Positions 1 through 5,831 of a stretch of 6,420 nucleotides of DNA are shown here, one piece after another. The notes beneath the pieces were generated by a model. That model ran no database searches. It was not told the origin of the DNA and saw nothing but the letters and a program-made list of their open reading frames with translations. Numbering within the stretch: the first letter of the stretch is position 1; each line of letters begins with the position of its first letter. The stretch comes from Candidatus Aminicenantota bacterium (GTDB lineage: Bacteria; Acidobacteriota; Aminicenantia; Aminicenantales; Aminicenantaceae), in assembly GCA_030617525.1 (NCBI GenBank), contig JAUWVG010000148.1, positions 1 through 6,420 on the forward strand, written 5' to 3'. The translations under genes were made by a program, and so were the position numbers.

Positions 1-756
1 CACGGGGCCTGCGGCGTATCCAATCCGCCACCCAGTCATGGCGTAAGCCTTGGAGACGCCATTGATGATGATGGTTTTTCTTTTGATGTCCTCTCCCAAT
101 GTGGCGAAGCTTGTGAACTGGAAATCATCATAGATAAGCTTTTCATAGATTTCATCTGCTATGACATAGATATCCTCCTCCAGAAGGATCTCTGCCAGAG
201 CTTCGAGTTCGTGTCGGGGATAAGCCGTCCCTGTGGGATTTGAAGGGTTATTCAGGATGATAGCCTTGGTCGCTGGAGAAACAGCGGCACTGAGCTGATC
301 GGGAGTCAGCCGAAATCCATCCTCTTCTTTTGTGGGCACAGTCACGGCCTTGCCATCGGCCAGAGCGACGGTGTGAGGGTAGGTGACCCAATATGGAGCA
401 GGGACGATGACTTCATCTCCGTCATTGATCAGAGCCTGTATGAGGTGGTAAAGAGAGCTCTTTGCACCCGTCGATACCAGGATTTCCTTTCTAGAGTAAG
501 TGAGGCCGTGATCTTCCTTCAGCCTGTTGATAATGGCGTCTTTTAATATGGGAATTCCGTCGATCTGTGTGTATTTCGTAAAATTGTTTTCGATGGCCTT
601 ATGGCCCGCCTCTTTCGCATTTAAGGGTGTAGGAAAGTCCGGTTCCCCGACGCTGAGGTCAATGACATCAATACCCTGGGCTTTCATGGCTAGGGCCTTG
701 GCATTGACTTTAAAAGTGGGAGACTCGCCGATTTTATTTGCCTTATCTGATACCAT
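1..756 (-). CDS. aspC: Aspartate aminotransferase, class I PLP-dependent (C-terminus cut by window edge)
   Basis: This enzyme would transfer the amino group between aspartate and 2-oxoglutarate using pyridoxal phosphate in the cytoplasm. The first 252 residues are visible and the frame is open to base 1, so the C-terminal part is missing. Family landmarks appear in order: GEPDF at residues 37-41, the NNPSNPTG substrate/cofactor motif at 169-176, ADEIY at 200-204 (cofactor-contacting Asp201 and Tyr204), and the Schiff-base lysine Lys236 in GVSKAYAMTGWRIGY. The motif spacing fits the subgroup of short bacterial aspartate (or aspartate/prephenate) aminotransferases rather than the E. coli AspC type. 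The ATG at 756-754 follows an AAAAGG Shine-Dalgarno with a 6-base spacer. The flotillin stop lies only 29 bp upstream, so the two genes are probably cotranscribed. Substrate choice (aspartate, prephenate or another amino acid) cannot be fixed without the C-terminal part; class I family membership is certain. Confidence 0.95.
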   Translation of the reverse strand, partial: MVSDKANKIGESPTFKVNAKALAMKAQGIDVIDLSVGEPDFPTPLNAKEAGHKAIENNFTKYTQIDGIPILKDAIINRLKEDHGLTYSRKEILVSTGAKSSLYHLIQALINDGDEVIVPAPYWVTYPHTVALADGKAVTVPTKEEDGFRLTPDQLSAAVSPATKAIILNNPSNPTGTAYPRHELEALAEILLEEDIYVIADEIYEKLIYDDFQFTSFATLGEDIKRKTIIINGVSKAYAMTGWRIGYAAGPV

Positions 757-785
757 GGTTTACCTTTTTCGAGTAGAGAATCGCG

Positions 786-2195
786 CTATTCTTTGTTGCT
801 GTCTTTTTCTGGATTGAGCTTATTCTTCAGGTACTTGTTCAGGTCGACTCCGGTAATGGATTTCACCACATCCGGCAGCTGTGCCAACACCTCTCCGACC
901 TGTGCCGTAATTTTTGTTGTCCCAAGCCCCTTGTCTCCTCCGATGACAACGATCTTATCCACTTTTGAAAGAGGTTCGGCGACGGATTTAGCTAATTCAG
1001 GCAGGATTTGAAGATAGTTCTCCAGGATAGCTGCATGATTGTATTTTTCCCATGCCTGGGCTTTTTTCAGCATGGCTTCAGCCTCGGCGAGGCCTTTTTG
1101 TCTTATTTTTTCCGCTTCCGCATGGCCCTCAAATTTTATGGCTTCGGCCTTTCCTCTGGCTTCGGCCTGGATACGGTATTCTTCGGCTTCGGCTTCGGCC
1201 CGGATCTGGTATTTTCGGGCATCGGCGGGTTTGAGAACAGTTGCATTCAGTTCTTTTTCCTTTCGGGAAATTTCAAGTTCTTCTATTTTGATGGCTTCCT
1301 GTGTTTCGTTGATTTTGACTTTGGATTGTTCCTTTTTGATTTCCTGGTTCAATCGTGAACGCTCGAGTTCATAGGCATAATCGGCCTTTGCCTTTTTCTC
1401 ATTGACAAGAACCTGCGATTCGGATTTTTTTGCCTCGTTTTCCCACTGTGCTTTTGCAATAAGGGCTTCGGCTGCAAGCCGGGCAATCTCCCCCTCTTTT
1501 CGTGCGGCTGATGACTTGATGATCGCTTCTTTTTCCGTCTCTGCTTCAGCGATCGTCGCATCTCTTTTGGCCATAGCTATTTTGGGTTTTCCCAGGGCGT
1601 CGAGATACCCTTGTGTGTCTCGGACATCCTTGAGCGCAAATGACATCATGACCAGGCCCATCCTGGAAAAATCGGCTTGTGTGGCTTGATTGACCTGCTT
1701 TGAGAATTCGTGTCGTCCTTTATAGATATCTTCAATGGTCATGGTACCGATCACCTCTCGCATTTTGCCTTCGAGAATGGATTCGGCCACCTCTCGGATT
1801 CCTTCCTTTCCCAGCCCCAGGAACTGTTCTGCGGCTAAGTGGATTGCTTGCTCTGAGGAATCGATCTTGATCTGGGCGGCGGCATCGGCCATCAGAGGGA
1901 CTCCTCCTGTCGTCAAGACTTCTGGTGTTCTTATATTCAAGGTCAGCACTTCCATAGGGAGAGTATCGACGGTTTCGACAAAAGGGAAAACAAATGTTCC
2001 TCCGCCGATGCGGTGCCGATATCCGATTTTTGATTTTGTGCCGTCTGCCTCGATGCGTGTTCTTTTTCTTCCGCCTGAAATGATGAGAATTTCATTCGGG
2101 CCGACTTTCCTGTACTGCTTTGCAAAAAGAAGGACAAGGAGGCCCAATACAATGAGAATTGCGCCAATCAGAATGAAGAGAGATAACATGCCCAT
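786..2195 (-). CDS. Flotillin family protein (SPFH/band 7 membrane scaffold)
   Basis: This is a flotillin, a membrane-anchored scaffold that oligomerises in ordered lipid domains; bacterial relatives are FloT/YuaG. The 469 residues fall into clear zones. A hydrophobic N-terminal anchor spans residues 4-25. The SPFH domain begins at about residue 30 with KVGPNEILIISGG and runs to about 200. A long charged, Ala/Glu/Lys-rich coiled coil covers about 205-385, with EA-repeat blocks near 332-375. The C-terminal zone contains AEPLSKVDKIVVIGG at 406-420, typical of flotillins, and a Gly-rich segment at 419-425. Length and layout match the family. The ATG at 2195 follows AGGAGG with a 5-base spacer; a second ATG two codons later is less well placed. 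No NfeD-type partner, often found beside bacterial flotillins, is seen on either side. The next gene is an aminotransferase 29 bp downstream. Family assignment is firm; the cellular role in this organism is not known. Confidence 0.93.
   Translation of the reverse strand: MGMLSLFILIGAILIVLGLLVLLFAKQYRKVGPNEILIISGGRKRTRIEADGTKSKIGYRHRIGGGTFVFPFVETVDTLPMEVLTLNIRTPEVLTTGGVPLMADAAAQIKIDSSEQAIHLAAEQFLGLGKEGIREVAESILEGKMREVIGTMTIEDIYKGRHEFSKQVNQATQADFSRMGLVMMSFALKDVRDTQGYLDALGKPKIAMAKRDATIAEAETEKEAIIKSSAARKEGEIARLAAEALIAKAQWENEAKKSESQVLVNEKKAKADYAYELERSRLNQEIKKEQSKVKINETQEAIKIEELEISRKEKELNATVLKPADARKYQIRAEAEAEEYRIQAEARGKAEAIKFEGHAEAEKIRQKGLAEAEAMLKKAQAWEKYNHAAILENYLQILPELAKSVAEPLSKVDKIVVIGGDKGLGTTKITAQVGEVLAQLPDVVKSITGVDLNKYLKNKLNPEKDSNKE
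1071..1202 (-). repeat. Degenerate GAAGCC-type codon repeats encoding the Glu-Ala part of the flotillin coiled coil
   Basis: On the + strand the hexamer ttcggc recurs, perfectly in tandem at about 1181-1200 and scattered down to about 1071. It encodes the alternating Ala-Glu runs at flotillin residues 332-339, 344-352, 359-362 and 371-374. The period of six stays in frame, so it reads as coding repeat structure and not as an independent element. Such runs can expand or contract by slippage in two-residue steps. Confidence 0.7.
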
Positions 2196-2200
2196 GATTA

Positions 2201-2206
2201 CCTCCT
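2201..2206 (-). promoter_or_regulatory. Ribosome binding site of the flotillin gene
   Basis: The minus strand reads AGGAGG, a full-strength Shine-Dalgarno, 5 bases before the ATG at 2195. It supports that ATG over the in-frame ATG at 2189. Just upstream, at 2207-2220, the minus strand reads AGGG-GATTTT-CCCT, a short possible hairpin with 4 bp arms next to the site. It is too short to claim as a regulator. Confidence 0.8.
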
Positions 2207-2295
2207 AGGGAAAATCCCCTGTTGAGAGAAGACGATCTTATTTGTATTTAAATTATGAGTGCTCGCTCCTCTCTCTCGTAATAAGTTTTGGAACA

Positions 2296-2327
2296 GATAT
2301 ACTATACTTAAGTGCAATAATTTTCAA
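2296..2327 (-). promoter_or_regulatory. Possible promoter for flotillin-aspC
   Basis: The minus strand has TTGAAA at 2327-2322 as a -35-like hexamer and TATAGT at 2306-2301 as a -10-like hexamer, 15 bp apart, which is shorter than the usual 17. TATATC at 2301-2296 would give 20 bp. The region is AT-rich and lies about 100 bp before the flotillin ATG in the only sizeable intergenic gap, so a promoter here is expected, but the hexamer spacing is not good. Treat the position as tentative. Confidence 0.35.
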
Positions 2328-2354
2328 GCATTTCTAGCGACTTGAATGCATTGC
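2314..2354. repeat. Imperfect inverted repeat in the glycosyltransferase-flotillin spacer
   Basis: Inner arms TTCAAG (2323-2328) and CTTGAA (2341-2346) are perfect and flank a 12-base centre. Outer arms GCAAT (2314-2318) and ATTGC (2350-2354) extend the symmetry, with 4 and 3 unpaired bases between the arm sets. No T-run follows in either direction, so it is not a standard intrinsic terminator. It overlaps the candidate -35 of the flotillin promoter, which suggests an operator, but no known motif is recognised. Confidence 0.45.
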
Positions 2355-2381
2355 TAAATTCATGAAATTGAAAAGAGATTT

Positions 2382-3074
2382 TTAGGAGCGGTCGAAGAAT
2401 CTGAAGCGAATGAGATGAAAGATCGCTGCCACGCCGTCCTTCCATCCAATTTTTTTCCCTTCAGTATAATCTCTTCCCGAGTAGGATATCGGGACTTCGT
2501 AGATCCGGCACTTTTGTCTGGCAAGTTTCATGGTGATTTCCGGCTCGATTCCAAATCTTTTAGATTTGATAGTGATCTTATCCAGGATTTCCTTCCGAAA
2601 GACTTTATAGCAGGTTTCCATGTCAGTGAGATTGAGGTTGGACAGCATGTTGGATAAGGTTGTGAGAAATTTGTTTCCGATGTAATGCCAGAAAAAGAGC
2701 ACACGATGTGGGCCGCCGAGGAAACGAGATCCATAGACGGCGTCGGCTCGACCATCAAGCAGTGGGGTGAGGAGCACGGGGTATTCCCGGGGATCATACT
2801 CCAAATCGGCATCTTGGATGATGACAAAATCTCCTGTAGCGAGGGAGAACCCAGTCTGTAGTGCAGATCCTTTTCCTTGATTTTTTTCGTGGAGTTTGAC
2901 TTTTACGTTTGGATATTCGAGATTTTTCAGAATTTCCCGTGTTCCATCTGTGGAACCATCGTCGATGAGAATAATTTCTTTTTCCATATCGAGTTCGACA
3001 TCCTGGACCTGTTGAATGATCTTATTCACGGTGTTTTTTTCGTTATAAACGGGAATGATGATAGATAGCTTCAT
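2382..3074 (-). CDS. Family 2 glycosyltransferase, dolichol-phosphate mannose synthase-like
   Basis: This is a GT-A fold inverting glycosyltransferase that would move a sugar from a nucleotide donor to an acceptor, probably polyprenyl phosphate, at the cytoplasmic face of the membrane. Of its 230 residues, LSIIIPVYNE lies at 3-12, IDDGSTDGT at 37-45 (nucleotide binding) and DADLEYDP at 88-95 (metal-binding DXD-like). GSRFL lies at 115-119, GIEPEI at 175-180, and a GRDYTEGKKIGWKDG tail motif at 200-214. The last motifs are typical of the DPM1-like branch. There is no C-terminal transmembrane pair, so it resembles the short soluble or peripheral type, not the ArnC/GtrB type. The ATG at 3074 follows AAGGA with a 9-base spacer. 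It lies 68 bp after the UDP-glucuronate decarboxylase stop and is probably the last gene of that operon. Donor and acceptor are not determined; the family is sure, the exact reaction is inferred. Confidence 0.88.
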   Translation of the reverse strand: MKLSIIIPVYNEKNTVNKIIQQVQDVELDMEKEIILIDDGSTDGTREILKNLEYPNVKVKLHEKNQGKGSALQTGFSLATGDFVIIQDADLEYDPREYPVLLTPLLDGRADAVYGSRFLGGPHRVLFFWHYIGNKFLTTLSNMLSNLNLTDMETCYKVFRKEILDKITIKSKRFGIEPEITMKLARQKCRIYEVPISYSGRDYTEGKKIGWKDGVAAIFHLIRFRFFDRS

Positions 3075-3142
3075 CGTTTATTGTCCTTTATCAATTCTTA
3101 ACCTGCTGAAAATACAGAAATTAAAGTAAACACCGACATTTT

Positions 3143-4087
3143 TTATGAATTATTCAGGTTGAGTTTCTCTTGGAAGTAATCAATGGTTTTTTGTAGCCCT
3201 TGTTCCAGTCCAACTTTAGGCATCCAGTTGATTTTTTCTTTAACGGAGGAGATATCCGGACATCTCCTGATGGGATCATCTGATGGCAGTGGTTTGTATT
3301 CTATTGTTGCGGAGGATTGAGTGAGCTTGAGGATGATTTCTGCGAGTTCAAGTATGGTGCGTTCTTCGGGATTTCCCAGGTTTAATGGCCCAGGGATATT
3401 ATCCGAGTCCATGATCGAAATAAACCCTTCAATAAGATCGGAGACATAACAGAAAGATCTTGTCTGTAAACCGTCTCCGTAGATGGTCAAAGGTTCTCTC
3501 TTAAGGGCCTGAATCACTAAATTGCTGACAACGCGTCCGTCGTTGAGAGCCATACGGGGACCATATGTGTTAAAAATACGAACGATTTTGATGTCCACTT
3601 TGTTTTGGCGGTGATAATCCATGGCCAGTGTCTCCGCCAGACGTTTCCCTTCATCATAGCAGCTGCGCAGACCGATGGGATTGACATGTCCCCAGTATGT
3701 TTCAGGTTGAGGATGGACTTCCGGATTGCCGTAGACTTCGGATGTGGAGGCGAGGAGGAATCGGGCTTTAGTTCTTTTTGCCAGGCCAAGCATGTTAATC
3801 GTTCCCATGACATTGGTCTTTACGGTCTTTATAGCATTGTATTGGTAGTGTATTGGGGAAGCCGGACAAGCCAGATGATAGATTTGATCCACTTCAACAA
3901 AAAGAGGATGTATGATGTCCTGTCTGATGAGTTCAAAATGAGGGTGGGAGAGCAAATGACGGATATTATCTTTGCTCCCTGAAAAGAAGTTGTCCACACA
4001 GATCGTTTCCAATCCTCTTTCAAGGAGAGATTCACAGAGATGGCTGCCTAAAAAACCTGCGCCGCCCGTGACTAAAACACGCTTCAT
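3143..4087 (-). CDS. UDP-glucuronate decarboxylase (UDP-xylose synthase), extended SDR
   Basis: This enzyme would convert UDP-glucuronate to UDP-xylose with bound NAD, in the cytoplasm. The 314 residues show the Rossmann motif TGGAGFLGSH at 7-16 and the NAD-ribose Asp32 in VDNF. HLACPASPIHYQYN at 71-84 is a hallmark of UDP-xylose synthases. The catalytic Thr-Ser-Glu lies at 115-117, and Tyr144-xxx-Lys148 sits within RSCYDEGKR. RIFNTYGPRM at 170-179 and YGDGLQTRSFCYV at 203-215 complete the pattern. These motifs separate it from UDP-glucose 4-epimerase and dTDP-glucose dehydratase. The residue before RSCYDEGKR is Leu, where Pro is usual in my recollection of the family. The ATG at 4087 overlaps the rph stop (ATGA) and has AAGGAGG 6 bases upstream, so translation is probably coupled. 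UDP-xylose, or the 4-keto intermediate if decarboxylation only, would feed a surface glycan. Confidence 0.93.
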   Translation of the reverse strand: MKRVLVTGGAGFLGSHLCESLLERGLETICVDNFFSGSKDNIRHLLSHPHFELIRQDIIHPLFVEVDQIYHLACPASPIHYQYNAIKTVKTNVMGTINMLGLAKRTKARFLLASTSEVYGNPEVHPQPETYWGHVNPIGLRSCYDEGKRLAETLAMDYHRQNKVDIKIVRIFNTYGPRMALNDGRVVSNLVIQALKREPLTIYGDGLQTRSFCYVSDLIEGFISIMDSDNIPGPLNLGNPEERTILELAEIILKLTQSSATIEYKPLPSDDPIRRCPDISSVKEKINWMPKVGLEQGLQKTIDYFQEKLNLNNS

Positions 4088-4833
4088 GTCTCGCCTCCTT
4101 TTGGATTTGAACCGTACGCCATGAAAAGAAGGCTTTTTGTCTTCAACACCTCCTTTTGGATTTGGATCAGTTCCTTTATGCCTTTTTCGGCCAGAGCGAG
4201 GAGCTTGTCGAATTCTTTTTTTGAAAAAGGTTTTTTTTCAGCGGTCGCCTGGATTTCGATGATTTGACCTGAATCATTCATCACGACATTCATGTCGATA
4301 TCTGCACCGGAATCTTCGAAATAATCGAGGTCCAACAGGAGATCCCCGTTGACGATTCCAACGCTGGTTGCGCCAACCAGATGTTTCAAAGGCATCTCCT
4401 CGAGAATATCCTTTTCCAGCAAATTGTTGAGAACACAGGCCAGTGCAACACAGCCGGCTGTGATAGATGCCGACCGCGTTCCTCCATCGGCCTGAAGAAC
4501 GTCACAATCGACAATGATGGTTCTTTCGCCCAGGGCATGCAGATCTGTGGATGTCCTGAGTGACCTGCCGATGAGGCGTTGGATTTCCTGGGTTCGCCCC
4601 GAGAGCCGGCCGAAGTGTCTTTCCCTTGCTGTTCTTTTTTCAGTAGAGCCGGGAAGCATGGCATATTCAGCCGTTATCCAACCTGATCCGGAACCTCTCA
4701 AAAAATGAGGAACTTTCTCTTCGACGGTAGCAGAGGCAATAACTTTTGTTTTTCCGGTGGTAATAAGTGCAGAACCTGAAGAAAAATCGAGATAGTCGGG
4801 GACAATTTTTACCGGTCTTAAACTGTCGGACAA
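4084..4833 (-). CDS. rph: RNase PH (tRNA 3'-end processing phosphorolytic exoribonuclease)
   Basis: RNase PH trims nucleotides 3' of the tRNA CCA end by phosphorolysis, releasing nucleoside diphosphates; it forms a hexameric ring. The 249 residues counted from the TTG at 4833 contain LRPVKI at 5-10, FLRGSGSGWITAEYAMLP at 44-61, GRTQEIQRLIGRSLR at 79-93 and DCDVLQADGGTRSAS at 109-123 (phosphate-binding Thr119-Arg120). EDSGADIDMNVVM at 173-185 carries the two conserved Asp residues. All active-site motifs look intact. The TTG is the only usual start codon after an upstream in-frame stop, but it lacks a well-placed Shine-Dalgarno and leaves out the conserved N-terminal arginines, so the real start is probably about 14 codons upstream (see 4834-4875). 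The C-terminus runs about 17 residues past the point where E. coli RNase PH ends. The stop overlaps the next gene by 4 bp. Confidence 0.95.
   Translation of the reverse strand: MSDSLRPVKIVPDYLDFSSGSALITTGKTKVIASATVEEKVPHFLRGSGSGWITAEYAMLPGSTEKRTARERHFGRLSGRTQEIQRLIGRSLRTSTDLHALGERTIIVDCDVLQADGGTRSASITAGCVALACVLNNLLEKDILEEMPLKHLVGATSVGIVNGDLLLDLDYFEDSGADIDMNVVMNDSGQIIEIQATAEKKPFSKKEFDKLLALAEKGIKELIQIQKEVLKTKSLLFMAYGSNPKGGET
4094..4100 (-). promoter_or_regulatory. Ribosome binding site of the UDP-glucuronate decarboxylase gene inside rph
   Basis: The minus strand reads AAGGAGG with a 6-base spacer to the ATG at 4087, within the last codons of rph (Lys-Gly-Gly). It fixes this start and, together with the ATGA overlap, argues for translational coupling of the two genes. 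Confidence 0.8.
4094..4164 (-). repeat. Perfect 16 bp direct repeat at 4094-4109 and 4149-4164
   Basis: CAAATCCAAAAGGAGG (minus strand) occurs twice, 55 bp apart, within the 3' end of rph. The upstream copy encodes part of the conserved IQIQKEVL helix. The downstream copy lies in the extra C-terminal tail in another frame and supplies the Shine-Dalgarno of the next gene. A shortened relative, AAATCCAAAGAGGC, occurs at 4845-4858 just before the rph TTG. Confidence 0.75.
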
Positions 4834-4875
4834 TCTTTTCTTAAGCCTCTTTGGATTTTTGTGTTCCTTGGCTAT
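4834..4875 (-). other. Probable N-terminal extension of rph with a non-standard ATA start
   Basis: The rph frame stays open upstream of the TTG to a TAA near 4920 with no ATG, GTG, TTG or CTG. The residues just before the TTG align without gaps with the family N-terminus: R-x3-R-x2-D-x-LRP here against R-P-S-G-R-x2-D-Q-LRP as remembered for RNase PH. A strong GGGAGG (4887-4882, minus strand) lies 6 bases before ATA at 4875-4873, exactly where a start should be. Starting there adds 14 residues. The options are a true ATA start, a point mutation or sequencing error from ATG, or the TTG start with a shortened N-terminus. Confidence 0.5.
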
Positions 4876-4913
4876 TTTTGGCCTCCCTTTCGTTATGTTG
4901 ATGGATTTATTAC

Positions 4914-5831
4914 CTATTGATTACGACTTTCTGGCCGTGTCTCTGATTCAGGTCGGGTTTTCCATCTGTTGTGGAACCAAAGCCAACATTTTGGATTGTC
5001 CCGAATCTGATTCTCAATAATTTTAGTGCAAATCTGAGTTATTTTCAATACATCTTGCTCACGGTCACCTGATAGGGAAATTTTCACTGGGGGAAGGATT
5101 TTAATGTGAAAGGTGTGTGCCGACGAAGGAATAGAAAAGACGGGGATGATAGGAGCCTGGGTTCTGAGGTGAAATGTGGCCAGCCCTGGTGTTGTTGCGG
5201 CTGCCTTTCCAAAGAAATCGACAAAAACAGCTTCACTGTCCAGAACATTCTGATCGATGAGAATGGCAACCATGGTGTTCTCGCGAAGGGCTCTAAGGAC
5301 TTCGCGTGCTGCTTTTTGTTTGTAGATGACTTCCTCTCCTAGATCTAATCTCATTTGAAGAAGTTCCTTTTCCAAAAAAACATTGTCCAACGGTCTGGCC
5401 ATGACTTTTAGGGGCCCCAACCGAGAGACGAAGTAAGGTGCAATTTCCCAATTTCCAAAATGACCGGTAAAAAGCAGTGCACCTTTTTTCTCCTTCAGAG
5501 CATTCTGGATATGTTCTGCCCCTTCGACATTAATAAGCCGGGATTTTGTGTGCTCTTTAAGAGTAGAGAATTTGATGAAGTCCATCAGAACTTCTCCAAA
5601 GTGGGAAAATGAACTTCTGGCTATGGATTTGAGAGATTTTGGCGAGTGGTTTTTTCCCAGAGCAAAGGAGAGGTTGGAGATTGCAATGTGTCGCCGCCTT
5701 TTATCGCAGAGGAAAAACAAGAGCCCAAGTTTTCGGCCCAGGGCAAGACAAAATTTTCTGGGAAAAAGAGAAAAAAGCCCTTTGATCAATTTAAACAGCA
5801 GGAATAACAATAAATCGACTGATTTTTTCAT
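4914..5831 (-). CDS. Lipid A late acyltransferase (LpxL/HtrB/MsbB family)
   Basis: This inner-membrane enzyme would add a secondary acyl chain from acyl-ACP to the lipid A precursor, after LpxK and Kdo addition in the E. coli order. The 305 residues begin with a hydrophobic anchor at about 6-23. The catalytic HX4E motif is HFGNWE, with His124 and Glu129. ARPLDN lies at 145-150, ILIDQN at 190-195 and FFGKAAATTPG at 206-216. The family-typical CWLWFHNRWKTRP lies near the C-terminus at 282-294. Length matches the family. The tail contains two TRPES pentapeptides (292-296 and 298-302) beyond the usual end. The ATG at 5831 directly follows the lpxK TAA with no good Shine-Dalgarno, so it is probably translated by coupling. 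LpxL and LpxM paralogues, or an acyltransferase for another glycolipid, cannot be told apart here. Confidence 0.92.
   Translation of the reverse strand: MKKSVDLLLFLLFKLIKGLFSLFPRKFCLALGRKLGLLFFLCDKRRRHIAISNLSFALGKNHSPKSLKSIARSSFSHFGEVLMDFIKFSTLKEHTKSRLINVEGAEHIQNALKEKKGALLFTGHFGNWEIAPYFVSRLGPLKVMARPLDNVFLEKELLQMRLDLGEEVIYKQKAAREVLRALRENTMVAILIDQNVLDSEAVFVDFFGKAAATTPGLATFHLRTQAPIIPVFSIPSSAHTFHIKILPPVKISLSGDREQDVLKITQICTKIIENQIRDNPKCWLWFHNRWKTRPESETRPESRNQ

Noticed and set aside
1008..1374. Overlapping + strand open frames of 111-116 codons, rich in Phe or Ala-Ser
   Set aside because: They are antisense to the Glu/Ala-repeat coiled coil of the flotillin, whose codon repeats remove stops from the other frames. 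They show no family motif and no good ribosome binding site.
1735..2208. 157-codon + strand open frame
   Set aside because: It lies fully opposite the flotillin SPFH domain and its composition is that of an antisense shadow; the minus strand gene is unambiguous.
2250..2275. GAGTGCT resembling half of a CIRCE heat-shock operator
   Set aside because: The second arm (TTAGCACTC at 9 bp spacing) is absent on either side, so there is no CIRCE element.
2314..2354. Inverted repeat read as a terminator of the glycosyltransferase operon
   Set aside because: The arms are AT-rich, the loop is 12 bases, and no T-run follows on either strand.
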